In this document: positions 1 to 6,246 of the stretch, piece after piece
Layout of the letters: each line of letters starts with the position of its first letter
How positions within the stretch are numbered: the first letter of the stretch is position 1
Assembly (NCBI GenBank): GCA_910577525.1
Contig: CAJTLI010000071.1
Coordinates: forward strand, 1 to 6,930
Length of the DNA stretch: 6,930 bases
DNA from: an uncultured Oscillospiraceae bacterium
Lineage (GTDB): Bacteria; Bacillota; Clostridia; Oscillospirales; Oscillospiraceae
Reading direction: 5' to 3'
Program-made: the position numbers and the translations under genes
Notes under the pieces: generated by a model
What the model was told of the DNA's origin: nothing
Databases searched by the model: none
Seen by the model: the letters and a program-made list of their open reading frames with translations, nothing else

Positions 1-1
1 A

Positions 2-2392
2 ATGCCGGTGAAAAAGAAGCTCTCCCGCGCGGATAGGAAGCAGATCGAAGCCGCCATTTCCCGCGCCAGCCGCACTGACCAGAAGGGGATTTCCGCGCAG
101 GACAGCATCCCCTATGAACGGATGTGGCCGGACGGCATCTGCCGCGTGACCGGCTGCTACTATACCAAGACCATTCAGTTTCAGGACATCAATTACCAGC
201 TGTCCCAAAACGAGGATAAGACCGCCATCTTCGAGGGCTGGTGCGATTTCCTCAACTACTTTGACAGCTCCATCCGGTTCCAGCTGTCCTTCCTCAACCT
301 GGCCGCGTCCCAGGAAACCTTTGCCCGGTCCATCACCATCCCGCCCCAGGGGGATGATTTTGACAACATCCGCGGCGAGTACACCCAGATGCTGCAAAAC
401 CAGCTGGCAAAGGGGAACAACGGCCTGATTAAGACAAAATACCTGACCTTCGGCATTGACGCGGACAGCATCCGGGCGGCAAAGCCCCGGCTGGAACGGA
501 TTGAAACCGACCTGCTCAACAACTTCAAGCGGCTGGGCGTAGTGGCGGAGCCGCTGGACGGGCGGGCGCGGCTGTCCCAGCTGCATGGCGTATTCCACAT
601 GGATGAACAGGTTCCCTTTTCCTTTTCGTGGGACTGGCTGGCCCCCTCCGGCCTTTCCACCAAGGACTTCATCGCCCCCACTTCCTTTGAGTTCCGCACC
701 GGCAGGCAGTTCCGCATGGGGAAAAAGTACGGCGCGGTCAGCTTTGTGCAGATTCTCGCGCCGGAATTGAACGACCGGATGCTGGCGGACTTTCTGGATA
801 TGGAAAGCTCCCTGATTGTCAGCCTCCATGTGCAGTCCTTAGACCAGGTAAAGGCCATCAAGACAGTCAAGCGCAAAATCACCGACCTGGACCGGGCCAA
901 GATCGAGGAACAGAAAAAGGCGGTCCGGTCAGGGTACGATATGGACATCATTCCCAGCGACCTGGCTACCTACGGAAACGAGGCCAAAAAGCTGTTGCAG
1001 GATTTACAGAGCCGCAACGAGCGGATGTTCCTTGTGACCTTCCTGATCCTGAATACGGCGGACACCGCCAGACAGCTGGGCAACAATGTTTTTCAGGCGT
1101 CCAGCATCGCGCAGAAGTACAACTGCCAGCTGGCAAGGCTGGACTTCCAGCAGGAGGAGGGGCTGATGAGCTGCCTGCCTTTGGGACAAAACCAGGTGGA
1201 AATCCAGCGGGGGCTGACCACTTCCAGCACCGCCATCTTTATCCCCTTTACCACCCAGGAGCTTTTCCAGAACGGGAAAGAGGCGCTGTACTACGGCATC
1301 AACGCCCTGTCCAACAACCTTATCATGGTGGACCGCAAGAAGCTGAAAAACCCCAACGGCCTGATTTTAGGCACTCCCGGCTCCGGCAAGTCCTTTTCCG
1401 CCAAGCGGGAAATCGCCAACTGTTTTCTGCTCACCACCGATGACATCATCGTGTGCGACCCGGAATCGGAGTACGCGCCCCTTGTGGAGCGGCTGCATGG
1501 GCAGGTTATCAAGATTTCGCCCACCTCCGGGGACTACATTAACCCGATGGACCTAAACCTGGACTACTCGGACGATGAAAGCCCGCTGTCTTTGAAATCC
1601 GACTTCATTCTGTCGCTGTGCGAGCTGATCGTGGGCGGGCGGAGCGGGCTGGCCCCTGTGGAAAAGACGGTGATCGACCGCTGCGTGCGGACCATCTACC
1701 GGCCCTATCTGGCGGACCCGGCCCCGGAGCGTATGCCCATTCTCCAGGACCTCTACGACGAGCTGCTGAAACAGTCCGAGCCGGAGGCCCGGCGGGTGGC
1801 CTCCGCCCTGGAGCTGTACTGCACCGGGTCCCTCAACCTCTTTAACCACCGTACCAACGTCCAGGTCAATTCCCGGCTGCTGTGCTTTGACATCAAGGCC
1901 CTGGGGAAGATGCTGAAAAAGATAGGGCTGCTGATCCTCACGGACCAAATCTGGGGCCGGGTGACGGAGAACCGGGACCGGCGGCGGGCGACCTGGGTAT
2001 ATCAGGACGAGTTTCACGTTCTGCTGGCGGAGCCCCAGACGGCGGCGTACAGTGTGGAGATTTTCCGGCGTTTCCGCAAATGGGGGGCCATCCCCAGCGG
2101 GATCACCCAGAATGTGAAAAGCCTGCTGGAGAGCAGCGAAATTGAGTCCATCTTCGGCAACTGCGATTTCCTCTATATGCTGTCCCAGGCCGCCGGGGAT
2201 CAAAAGGTGCTGGCAAGCCACCTGGGGATTTCCCCCCACCAGCTTTCCTACGTCACCCACTCCGGCTCCGGCGAGGGGCTGCTTTTTTATGGGGACACCA
2301 CCATCCCCTTTGTGGACCACTTCCCCCAGGACACCGAGCTTTACACCCTCCTGACCACCAAGCCGGAGGACAAGGCCAATGGGCAGGGGTAA
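2..2392 (+). CDS. VirB4-like conjugal transfer ATPase (CD1110 type)
   Basis: This is a cytoplasmic, membrane-associated ATPase that energises assembly of, and DNA passage through, the type IV secretion channel of an ICE. The protein is 796 residues, a usual length for Firmicute VirB4/TraE-type proteins. A Walker A motif, GTPGSGKS, is at residues 457-464. A VirB4-typical segment CDPESEY is at about 485-491. A Walker B motif ends in Asp669-Glu670 within WVYQDEFHVLL. The N-terminal half (about 1-420), with DGICRV, FLNYFDSS and KGNNGLIKTKY, matches my memory of the N-terminal domain of the CD1110-family VirB4 proteins from clostridial CTn elements. The ATG at position 2 fits the family's basic N-terminus, but the ribosome binding site lies outside the window, so an upstream start cannot be excluded. 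The stop overlaps the next gene by 14 bases, which implies translational coupling. The family call is firm; the exact subfamily name is from memory. Confidence 0.95.
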   Translation: MPVKKKLSRADRKQIEAAISRASRTDQKGISAQDSIPYERMWPDGICRVTGCYYTKTIQFQDINYQLSQNEDKTAIFEGWCDFLNYFDSSIRFQLSFLNLAASQETFARSITIPPQGDDFDNIRGEYTQMLQNQLAKGNNGLIKTKYLTFGIDADSIRAAKPRLERIETDLLNNFKRLGVVAEPLDGRARLSQLHGVFHMDEQVPFSFSWDWLAPSGLSTKDFIAPTSFEFRTGRQFRMGKKYGAVSFVQILAPELNDRMLADFLDMESSLIVSLHVQSLDQVKAIKTVKRKITDLDRAKIEEQKKAVRSGYDMDIIPSDLATYGNEAKKLLQDLQSRNERMFLVTFLILNTADTARQLGNNVFQASSIAQKYNCQLARLDFQQEEGLMSCLPLGQNQVEIQRGLTTSSTAIFIPFTTQELFQNGKEALYYGINALSNNLIMVDRKKLKNPNGLILGTPGSGKSFSAKREIANCFLLTTDDIIVCDPESEYAPLVERLHGQVIKISPTSGDYINPMDLNLDYSDDESPLSLKSDFILSLCELIVGGRSGLAPVEKTVIDRCVRTIYRPYLADPAPERMPILQDLYDELLKQSEPEARRVASALELYCTGSLNLFNHRTNVQVNSRLLCFDIKALGKMLKKIGLLILTDQIWGRVTENRDRRRATWVYQDEFHVLLAEPQTAAYSVEIFRRFRKWGAIPSGITQNVKSLLESSEIESIFGNCDFLYMLSQAAGDQKVLASHLGISPHQLSYVTHSGSGEGLLFYGDTTIPFVDHFPQDTELYTLLTTKPEDKANGQG

Positions 2393-4091
2393 GGCCCGGC
2401 CCGGCTCTGGACACCGTGTCCATAAGTCCGGGTACAAGGCTAAATTGCACCAGGAGAGCGAACGGGCCCGGCCCTCCGAACGGCTGCGGCAGGAGGGGAA
2501 GAAGCGGAGTGCCCAGGGCCAGACGCGGGCGGAGCGGAGCGCGGTCAAGGCGGAAAAGGCCAAGCTGCGTATGGGCGCGGCCCAGGAGAAGCTGGCGGCC
2601 CAGGCCCCGGTCAAGCCCCCCGGTCCGGTGAAGCGCGGGGCCGGGGCCCTGGGCTGGGGCGTTCACGGCTTCGTCCACGGCAAGGTGTACGAGGTAGAGC
2701 ATGAGAATGTGGGGACCGAGGGGGCCCACCACTCCGAGCTTGTGGGCGAGGCCGTGGGGCGGAAAACGGCCCGGACGGCGCGGCAGGCCATCCGGGACCA
2801 CCCGGCCAAGGCCGCCGCCCGCGCCGAGCGCCGGTATGTCAAGGCCACGGCGGAGCACCGCTTCCAGGTGGAGCTGGAGAAGCACCCGGACCTGGGCAAA
2901 AACGCCCTGGCCCGGTTCGCACAGAAGCAGCGCCAAAAGCGGCAGTACGCGAAACAGGCGCGGGAGGCCGCCAAGCAGGGGGCCAGGGCCGCCGAAAAAA
3001 CCGCCGTCCCTGCGGAGAAGCTGGCGGAAAAAGTGGCGGGCTTCGTCAAGAGACACCCTGGCGGGGTGGTGATCACCCTGGCCTGTCTCCTCCTCCTGTT
3101 TACGGTCCAGTCCTGCGCCTCCTCCCTGGTGACGCTGGGCAACGGGATCATAGGCGGGATCGGGGCCAGCACCTACCCCGCCCAGGACGGGGATATGCTG
3201 GGGGCCGAGGCCGCCTACTGCGCGTTGGAGGCGGAGCTGCAACACTACCTGGACACCTACACCAGCACCCACGACTACGACGAATACCACTTCGACCTGG
3301 ACGACATCGAGCACGACCCCTATGCGCTGATCTCCATGCTCTCCGCGCTCCACGAGGGGGAGTGGACGCTGGAGGAGGTGCGGGGGACGATCCAGACCAT
3401 TTTTGACCGGCAGTATATCCTCACGGAAAATGTTGTGGTGGAGGTGCGCTACCGAACGGAGACGCGGACGGGGCCCGACGGCCCCTATACTGTCCGGGTC
3501 CCCTACAATTACTACATCTGCACCGTGACACTGAAAAACGAGGACCTGTCCCACCTGCCCATTTACATGATGGGAGAGGAGCAGTTATCCCGGTACGCCC
3601 TCTACATGGCTGCCCTGGGCAACCGGCCCGACCTGTTCCCCAATTCCGGCTATGTGGACAAGTACATCACCAACCCGCCCCAGCCCTACGACGTGCCGGA
3701 GCAGTATCTTTCCGATCCCGACTTTGCCGCCCTACTCACCGAGGCGGAGAAGTACATCGGCTACCCCTACGTCTGGGGCGGCAGCTCCCCGGCCACGTCC
3801 TTTGACTGTTCCGGCTTCCTGTCCTATGTGCTGAACCAATGCGGCTGGGACGTGGGCCGCCTGGGGGCCCAGGGGCTCTATAACTACTGCACCCCCGTCA
3901 GCTCCCCACGGCCCGGCGACCTTGTATTTTTCCGCTACACCTACGACGCGCCCAACCCGGACGGCGTGACCCACTGTGGGCTCTATGTGGGGGACGGGAT
4001 GATGCTGCACTGTGGGGACCCGGTGCAATTTACAAGTCTGAATACAAGCTACTGGCAGTCCCATTTTTACGCCTGGGGGCGTTTACCATGA
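2379..4091 (+). CDS. Membrane-anchored NlpC/P60 cell-wall hydrolase of ICE (CD1108-like)
   Basis: This is a probable peptidoglycan endopeptidase that locally opens the wall for the conjugation channel. The protein has 570 residues. Residues 1-225 are very basic and rich in Ala, Lys, Arg and Gln. One membrane segment lies at about 230-250 (VVITLACLLLLFTVQ). A family-specific extracellular region follows (about 255-440), and then an NlpC/P60 domain (about 450-570). The catalytic triad is visible: Cys477 in DCSGF, His532 in THCGLYVG, and His544 in MLHCGD. The 12-residue His-His spacing matches Spr-type enzymes. Positive-inside topology puts the basic N-terminus in the cytoplasm and the enzyme outside. 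There is no lysozyme-like domain, unlike Tn916 Orf14-type proteins. The ATG at 2379 is preceded by GGAGGA at 2365-2370, inside the end of the VirB4 gene. Residues 10-16 (SGHRVHK) are encoded by a copy of the palindromic repeat. The name CD1108-like is from memory of the C. difficile CTn gene order. Confidence 0.9.
   Translation: MGRGKARPGSGHRVHKSGYKAKLHQESERARPSERLRQEGKKRSAQGQTRAERSAVKAEKAKLRMGAAQEKLAAQAPVKPPGPVKRGAGALGWGVHGFVHGKVYEVEHENVGTEGAHHSELVGEAVGRKTARTARQAIRDHPAKAAARAERRYVKATAEHRFQVELEKHPDLGKNALARFAQKQRQKRQYAKQAREAAKQGARAAEKTAVPAEKLAEKVAGFVKRHPGGVVITLACLLLLFTVQSCASSLVTLGNGIIGGIGASTYPAQDGDMLGAEAAYCALEAELQHYLDTYTSTHDYDEYHFDLDDIEHDPYALISMLSALHEGEWTLEEVRGTIQTIFDRQYILTENVVVEVRYRTETRTGPDGPYTVRVPYNYYICTVTLKNEDLSHLPIYMMGEEQLSRYALYMAALGNRPDLFPNSGYVDKYITNPPQPYDVPEQYLSDPDFAALLTEAEKYIGYPYVWGGSSPATSFDCSGFLSYVLNQCGWDVGRLGAQGLYNYCTPVSSPRPGDLVFFRYTYDAPNPDGVTHCGLYVGDGMMLHCGDPVQFTSLNTSYWQSHFYAWGRLP
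2405..2425. repeat. Palindromic repeat copy 1, inside the NlpC/P60 gene start
   Basis: The core TGGACAC-C-GTGTCCA (2408-2422) is an odd-centred palindrome with 7-base arms. The 21-base unit differs from copy 2 at two positions. Outer flanks CCCGG (2400-2404) and CCGGG (2428-2432) are also complementary, giving a two-part stem. It begins 26 bases after the ATG at 2379 and encodes residues 10-16 of that protein, SGHRVHK. Confidence 0.75.
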
Positions 4092-4106
4092 ACAAGGAGG
4101 TTTTGA

Positions 4107-4352
4107 ATGGCAGTCAGCAAGAGCGCGAAAATTTGGGCCGAGATGGAGAAAGTCAAGGCCAAGATCAACGAGCAGCAGGCCCGGCTGAAAGAGCTGGAGC
4201 AGAAGCACCGGGAGGCCGAGAATGAGGAGATCGTGGACATCGTGCGGGGCATGAGCGTGTCCCTGGACGAGCTGCCCGCCCTCCTGCGGCAGCTCCGGGA
4301 CGGCTCTGGACACGGTGTCCAGAAGCCCGGCGAGAGAAAGGAGGAGACATAA
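4107..4352 (+). CDS. DUF4315 family small coiled-coil protein
   Basis: This small protein of 81 residues is of unknown function. It occurs between the NlpC/P60 and DUF4366 genes in clostridial CTn elements (the CD1107A position in C. difficile 630, from memory). Residues 5-40 are charged and heptad-like (KIWAEMEKVKAKINEQQARL), predicting one long helix or coiled coil. A second short helix (about 41-64) ends in LPALLRQLR. There is no signal peptide or membrane segment, so it is probably cytoplasmic, and it may be a partner or chaperone of a neighbouring protein (inference). A strong ribosome binding site, AAGGAGG at 4094-4100, precedes the ATG by 6 bases. The tail (residues 66-81), including SGHGVQKPG, is encoded by a copy of the palindromic repeat and reads like an addition beyond the conserved part. 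The stop overlaps the next start by one base (TAATG). Confidence 0.88.
   Translation: MAVSKSAKIWAEMEKVKAKINEQQARLKELEQKHREAENEEIVDIVRGMSVSLDELPALLRQLRDGSGHGVQKPGERKEET
4304..4324. repeat. Palindromic repeat copy 2, at the end of the DUF4315 gene
   Basis: TCTGGACAC-G-GTGTCCAGA (4305-4323) is a perfect 9+1+9 palindrome. Outer flanks CCGGG (4295-4299) and CCCGG (4326-4330) pair as well. It encodes SGHGVQK at the DUF4315 C-terminus, in the same phase as copy 1, and lies just before the ribosome binding site of the DUF4366 gene (4337-4346). Confidence 0.8.
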
Positions 4353-4990
4353 TGAAAAAATCCCGTATGCTGGCGGCGATGCTCTGCGCCGTCCTGATGG
4401 TGGGGGTTCTCACCGTTCCCGCCTACGCTGGCGGCGGCGACGAGGGCGGCGAGTATGTCCCCTGGGTAGGGCTGGAGCCTGTGGACCCTCTGCCCGTGGA
4501 GCAGCCCCAGGAGCCCAAGCCGTTCACCCCGGAGGGGACGGGGACGGTGCTGGACAACGCCACGGACCAGGACGGCAAGGAGTTTTTCACTATCACCACG
4601 GCGGACGAGGCGGTTTTCTATCTTGTGATAGACCGGCAGCGTGGGGCGGAGAACGTGTATTTTCTCAACGCCGTCACCGTCTCCGACCTGATGGCCCTGG
4701 CGGAGCCTGGGCAGGAGCCGGAGGCCCCGCCCCCTGTGACGGAGCCGGAGCCCCCGGAGGCTGAACCTGACCCCGGCCCGGAGGAGCCCAAAAAGTCCGG
4801 CGGGGCCGGGATGCTCCTGGCGGTGCTGGCTATCGGCGGCGGGGCCGGGTGGTACTTCAAGATTTACCGCCCCAAACAGCAGAAAGCGGCGGAGCCGGAG
4901 GAGGATTTTTCCGAGTATGACGAGCCGGAGGACTACGACGACGCGCCCCCCTGGGACGTGGACGACGAGGACGAGGGAGGGGACGAGTGA
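4352..4990 (+). CDS. DUF4366 secreted, membrane-anchored ICE protein (CD1107-like)
   Basis: This 212-residue protein has no known biochemical role but is a standard member of this transfer module. A Sec signal peptide is clear: basic MKKSR, a hydrophobic core at 6-22, and probable cleavage after PAYA at residue 26. The exported part (27-150) contains the DUF4366 core (about 62-117, with GTVLDNATDQDGKEFFTI and NVYFLNAV). A Pro/Glu-rich spacer follows at 118-148. A glycine-rich membrane segment is at about 151-169, then basic KIYRPK. The C-terminal tail (about 181-212) is cytoplasmic and very acidic. The expected topology is N-out, C-in, the reverse of the NlpC/P60 protein. AAAGGAGGAG at 4337-4346 serves as ribosome binding site, and the start overlaps the DUF4315 stop by one base. 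A GTG start for the next gene overlaps its own stop. The family assignment is by recognition of the core motif and the position in the operon. Confidence 0.88.
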   Translation: MKKSRMLAAMLCAVLMVGVLTVPAYAGGGDEGGEYVPWVGLEPVDPLPVEQPQEPKPFTPEGTGTVLDNATDQDGKEFFTITTADEAVFYLVIDRQRGAENVYFLNAVTVSDLMALAEPGQEPEAPPPVTEPEPPEAEPDPGPEEPKKSGGAGMLLAVLAIGGGAGWYFKIYRPKQQKAAEPEEDFSEYDEPEDYDDAPPWDVDDEDEGGDE

Positions 4991-5171
4991 ATTTCACTGA
5001 CAGCCCCTATGAGCCCTTTATGAAGCAGCCCACCTACCACCGCCCCCGGAGCCTGCCCAGGCCCCCAGGGGATCGGAGTGCGGGGGATGCCCCTACTGGC
5101 GGGGCCTGCGGTGCGTGACCTGCTTCCGGGCCTATCTGCGGAGCCGGGCCGGACCCGGCGGGGGGAGGTGA
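4987..5171 (+). pseudogene. Small CxxC-motif ICE protein, split by a frameshift
   Basis: A GTG at 4987 overlaps the DUF4366 stop (GTGA) and has a purine-rich ribosome binding site, GAGGGAGGGG, in the preceding 20 bases. It opens a frame reading NFTDSPYEPFMKQP that ends at 5116-5118. From about 5040 the frame one base back carries a clear cysteine motif, CGGCPYWRGLRCVTCF, starting at 5079 and stopping at 5169-5171. That second frame is closed upstream by TGA at 5010-5012 and has no ATG, GTG or TTG before the motif, so it cannot start alone. Joined by one -1 shift between 5013 and 5115, the two halves give about 61 residues. This resembles a small protein I associate with this position in related elements (NFTDSPYE start, Cys-x2-Cys then Cys-x2-Cys end; from memory). 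Runs of five C at 5043-5047 and 5062-5066 are natural indel sites. It may be a real one-base loss, a sequencing error or, less likely, programmed frameshifting. The product would be a small metal-binding protein of unknown role. Confidence 0.6.
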
Positions 5172-5175
5172 CGGC

Positions 5176-5529
5176 ATGGACCAGCGGGAGCTCACCCGCG
5201 AGGAGCGGGCGGCGATCCGGGCCCTGGTGGTGAAGTGGTGCGCCAATTATGACCGGGCCGTGGGATGCTTGCCTTTGGACTGTGAGTGCTATATGCTGGG
5301 GAAAACCTGGACGGGGCCCCTGTGCCGGTACTTCCGGGCGGCGGTCCTGCCCCTGGACCCGGTTCTGGAGGCCGCCCTGACCGCCCCCGGACCCGTGGAG
5401 ACGCGGACCTGTCCCCTCTGCGGACGGCCCGCCCTCCTGGGCGGGCGGCGGCGTTACTGCTCCCCCGCCTGCGCCCAGGCCGCCCATAGGAAACAGCAGC
5501 GGGACCACATGAGGAAAAAACGGGGCTGA
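5176..5529 (+). CDS. Cysteine-rich VLP domain protein
   Basis: This 117-residue protein carries the Cys_rich_VLP domain pattern known from ICE and plasmid transfer regions; its molecular function is unknown. The N-terminal part has WCANYD with Cys22, then Cys31, Cys36, Cys38 and Cys50, followed by the signature FRAAVLPLD with Val58-Leu59-Pro60. The C-terminal part has a zinc-ribbon-like set: Cys79-x2-Cys82, Cys95-x3-Cys99 and His104, followed by a basic tail (RKQQRDHMRKKRG). Nine cysteines in 117 residues without a signal peptide suggest an intracellular zinc-binding protein, perhaps contacting nucleic acid through its basic end (inference). The ATG at 5176 has a good ribosome binding site, GGGGGAGG at about 5161-5168, and begins 4 bases after the preceding stop. 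It is the last gene before the terminator-like hairpin. No other frame here shows comparable conserved features. Confidence 0.85.
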   Translation: MDQRELTREERAAIRALVVKWCANYDRAVGCLPLDCECYMLGKTWTGPLCRYFRAAVLPLDPVLEAALTAPGPVETRTCPLCGRPALLGGRRRYCSPACAQAAHRKQQRDHMRKKRG

Positions 5530-5531
5530 CC

Positions 5532-5645
5532 TGTTGACAATTAGGCCCTCAAAAGTCCCGTGTTTTCAAGGCTTTCCAGACGCCAAACGGGGGCGGGGCG
5601 TATCATTTCCCGCCCCGCCCCTGTTTTGGCCCCATACTGTCAACA
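5532..5645. repeat. Outer inverted repeat TGTTGACA / TGTCAACA around the leader
   Basis: TGTTGACA at 5532-5539 is exactly complementary in reverse to TGTCAACA at 5638-5645. The 98 bases between them contain the strong hairpin at 5582-5630. The two together form a nested inverted structure filling nearly the whole gap between the Cys_rich_VLP gene and the next gene. It could be a protein-binding pair, the base of a branched RNA leader, or part of oriT. An 8-base match at this distance can arise by chance, so the nesting is the main argument. Confidence 0.4.
5582..5630 (+). terminator. Strong GC-rich stem-loop, probable intrinsic terminator or attenuator
   Basis: The inner arms GGGCGGGGCG (5591-5600) and CGCCCCGCCC (5611-5620) pair perfectly around a 10-base loop, TATCATTTCC. 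The stem continues outward through 5585-5590 with 5621-5626 (one G-U pair) and, after one bulged T at 5627, through 5582-5584 with 5628-5630. That gives 19 pairs in all. A GTTTT run follows the GC-rich part, as in intrinsic terminators, but it is only four T long. The hairpin lies 53 bases after the Cys_rich_VLP stop and 33 bases before the next start. It may end or attenuate the upstream operon. Confidence 0.5.
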
Positions 5646-5649
5646 TTTT

Positions 5650-5656
5650 GGAGGAG
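5650..5656 (+). promoter_or_regulatory. Ribosome binding site fixing the start at 5663
   Basis: GGAGGAG lies 6 bases before the ATG at 5663. The same frame is open back to a TTG at 5534, but that start has no ribosome binding site of its own and would translate through the 5582-5630 hairpin. The ATG is therefore chosen. Confidence 0.8.
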
Positions 5657-5662
5657 ATCAAT

Positions 5663-6244
5663 ATGGACAAAAATCAAGGCTACGCGATCTTAAAGGCCGT
5701 CATACTGGAAAATGGCCGGGGCTTCGCCCTGGGGGAGTGCCCCAGAGCGCCGGAGCCCTTTGTAACCTGGGCCTGCTATGACGACGAACACGGCAGGCGG
5801 CAATACGAGTGGGGACACTACGGCAGCGACCGGGATGCGCTGGCGCGGGACCTCACGGAGCGGGTGGAGGACTACCAGCAGCAGTTTTCCGTCAAGGTGG
5901 CGTGGGTGGAGGAGCCCGGCCTTTACAAGTATTACTCCACCCAGCGGCCTGTGGACATCGGTACGTTCCCCAAACCGTCCCACAACGCCCCGGACGAGAT
6001 CGTCAACTACGGCCAGCGCGTTCCCGTGGAGGGCGGCGCGTTCCTGGCCTGGGGGCATTTGACCTACACGCGGCCCCTGTCGGAAAAGGATATGGCGGAC
6101 TATGAGCTGCGGCCCTCCAAGGACAACCCGGCTGTGGGGAAACGCATGGAGCGGAAACCCTCCATTTCCCGGCAGATGCAGGAGGCGGGGCGGCAGGCCC
6201 CGCCCAGCCACAAAAGGGAGGCCCCGGACCGGGGCGAACGGTAG
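5663..6244 (+). CDS. Unrecognised two-module ICE protein
   Basis: I do not recognise a named function for this 193-residue protein. It has no signal peptide or membrane segment and is probably cytoplasmic. Two segments stand out. Residues 1-78 include NGRGFALGECPRAPEPFVTW and GRRQYEWGHYGSDRDALARD, a small alpha/beta-looking unit. Residues 88-152 include YKYYSTQRPVDIGTFP, then NYGQRVPVEGG and AWGHLTYTRPLSEKDM. From memory, stretches like this second one also occur inside very large multi-domain proteins of gut Firmicute mobile elements, next to YodL-like or antirestriction-like parts; this has not been checked. Residues 153-193 form a basic, Pro-rich and probably disordered tail. The ATG at 5663 is supported by GGAGGAG at 5650-5656. 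The stop lies 2 bases before the mobC-like GTG, so the two are coupled. Position suggests an accessory role in DNA processing or in protecting the incoming element (inference). Confidence 0.75.
   Translation: MDKNQGYAILKAVILENGRGFALGECPRAPEPFVTWACYDDEHGRRQYEWGHYGSDRDALARDLTERVEDYQQQFSVKVAWVEEPGLYKYYSTQRPVDIGTFPKPSHNAPDEIVNYGQRVPVEGGAFLAWGHLTYTRPLSEKDMADYELRPSKDNPAVGKRMERKPSISRQMQEAGRQAPPSHKREAPDRGER
6184..6204. repeat. GC-rich hairpin in the 3' end of the gene before mobC
   Basis: GGCGGGGC (6184-6191) pairs with GCCCCGCC (6197-6204) around the 5-base loop GGCAG. It lies in the coding region for the disordered tail of the preceding protein, 43 bases before the mobC-like start. It may be structural DNA near oriT, an RNA stem, or a by-product of GC-rich sequence. 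Confidence 0.35.
6221..6235. repeat. Odd-centred palindrome just upstream of mobC start
   Basis: GCCCCGG-A-CCGGGGC is a perfect 7+1+7 palindrome ending 11 bases before the GTG at 6247. It takes the place where a ribosome binding site would be expected. Like the larger repeat family, it has a single central base. It could bind the MobC ribbon-helix-helix protein or fold in the message (inference). Confidence 0.4.
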
Positions 6245-6246
6245 CC

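Noticed and set aside
1553..2614. Long open frame on the - strand (353 codons) opposite the VirB4 gene
   Set aside because: Its composition is a mirror of the Walker B half of VirB4; there are no motifs and no ribosome binding site argument.
2253..3554. Long open frame on the - strand (433 codons) opposite the VirB4 end and the NlpC/P60 gene
   Set aside because: It lies opposite two well-supported genes, has no recognisable domain, and is explained by high GC and third-position bias that suppress stops on the other strand.
5534..5606. Promoter with TTGACA (5534-5539) as -35 box
   Set aside because: No -10-like hexamer occurs 16-18 bases downstream; the only TATCAT (5601-5606) is 61 bases away, in the hairpin loop.
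5534..5662. N-terminal extension of the 5663 gene from a TTG at 5534
   Set aside because: It would translate through the strong hairpin, adds a sequence with no resemblance to a domain, and is inferior to the ATG at 5663 with its good ribosome binding site.
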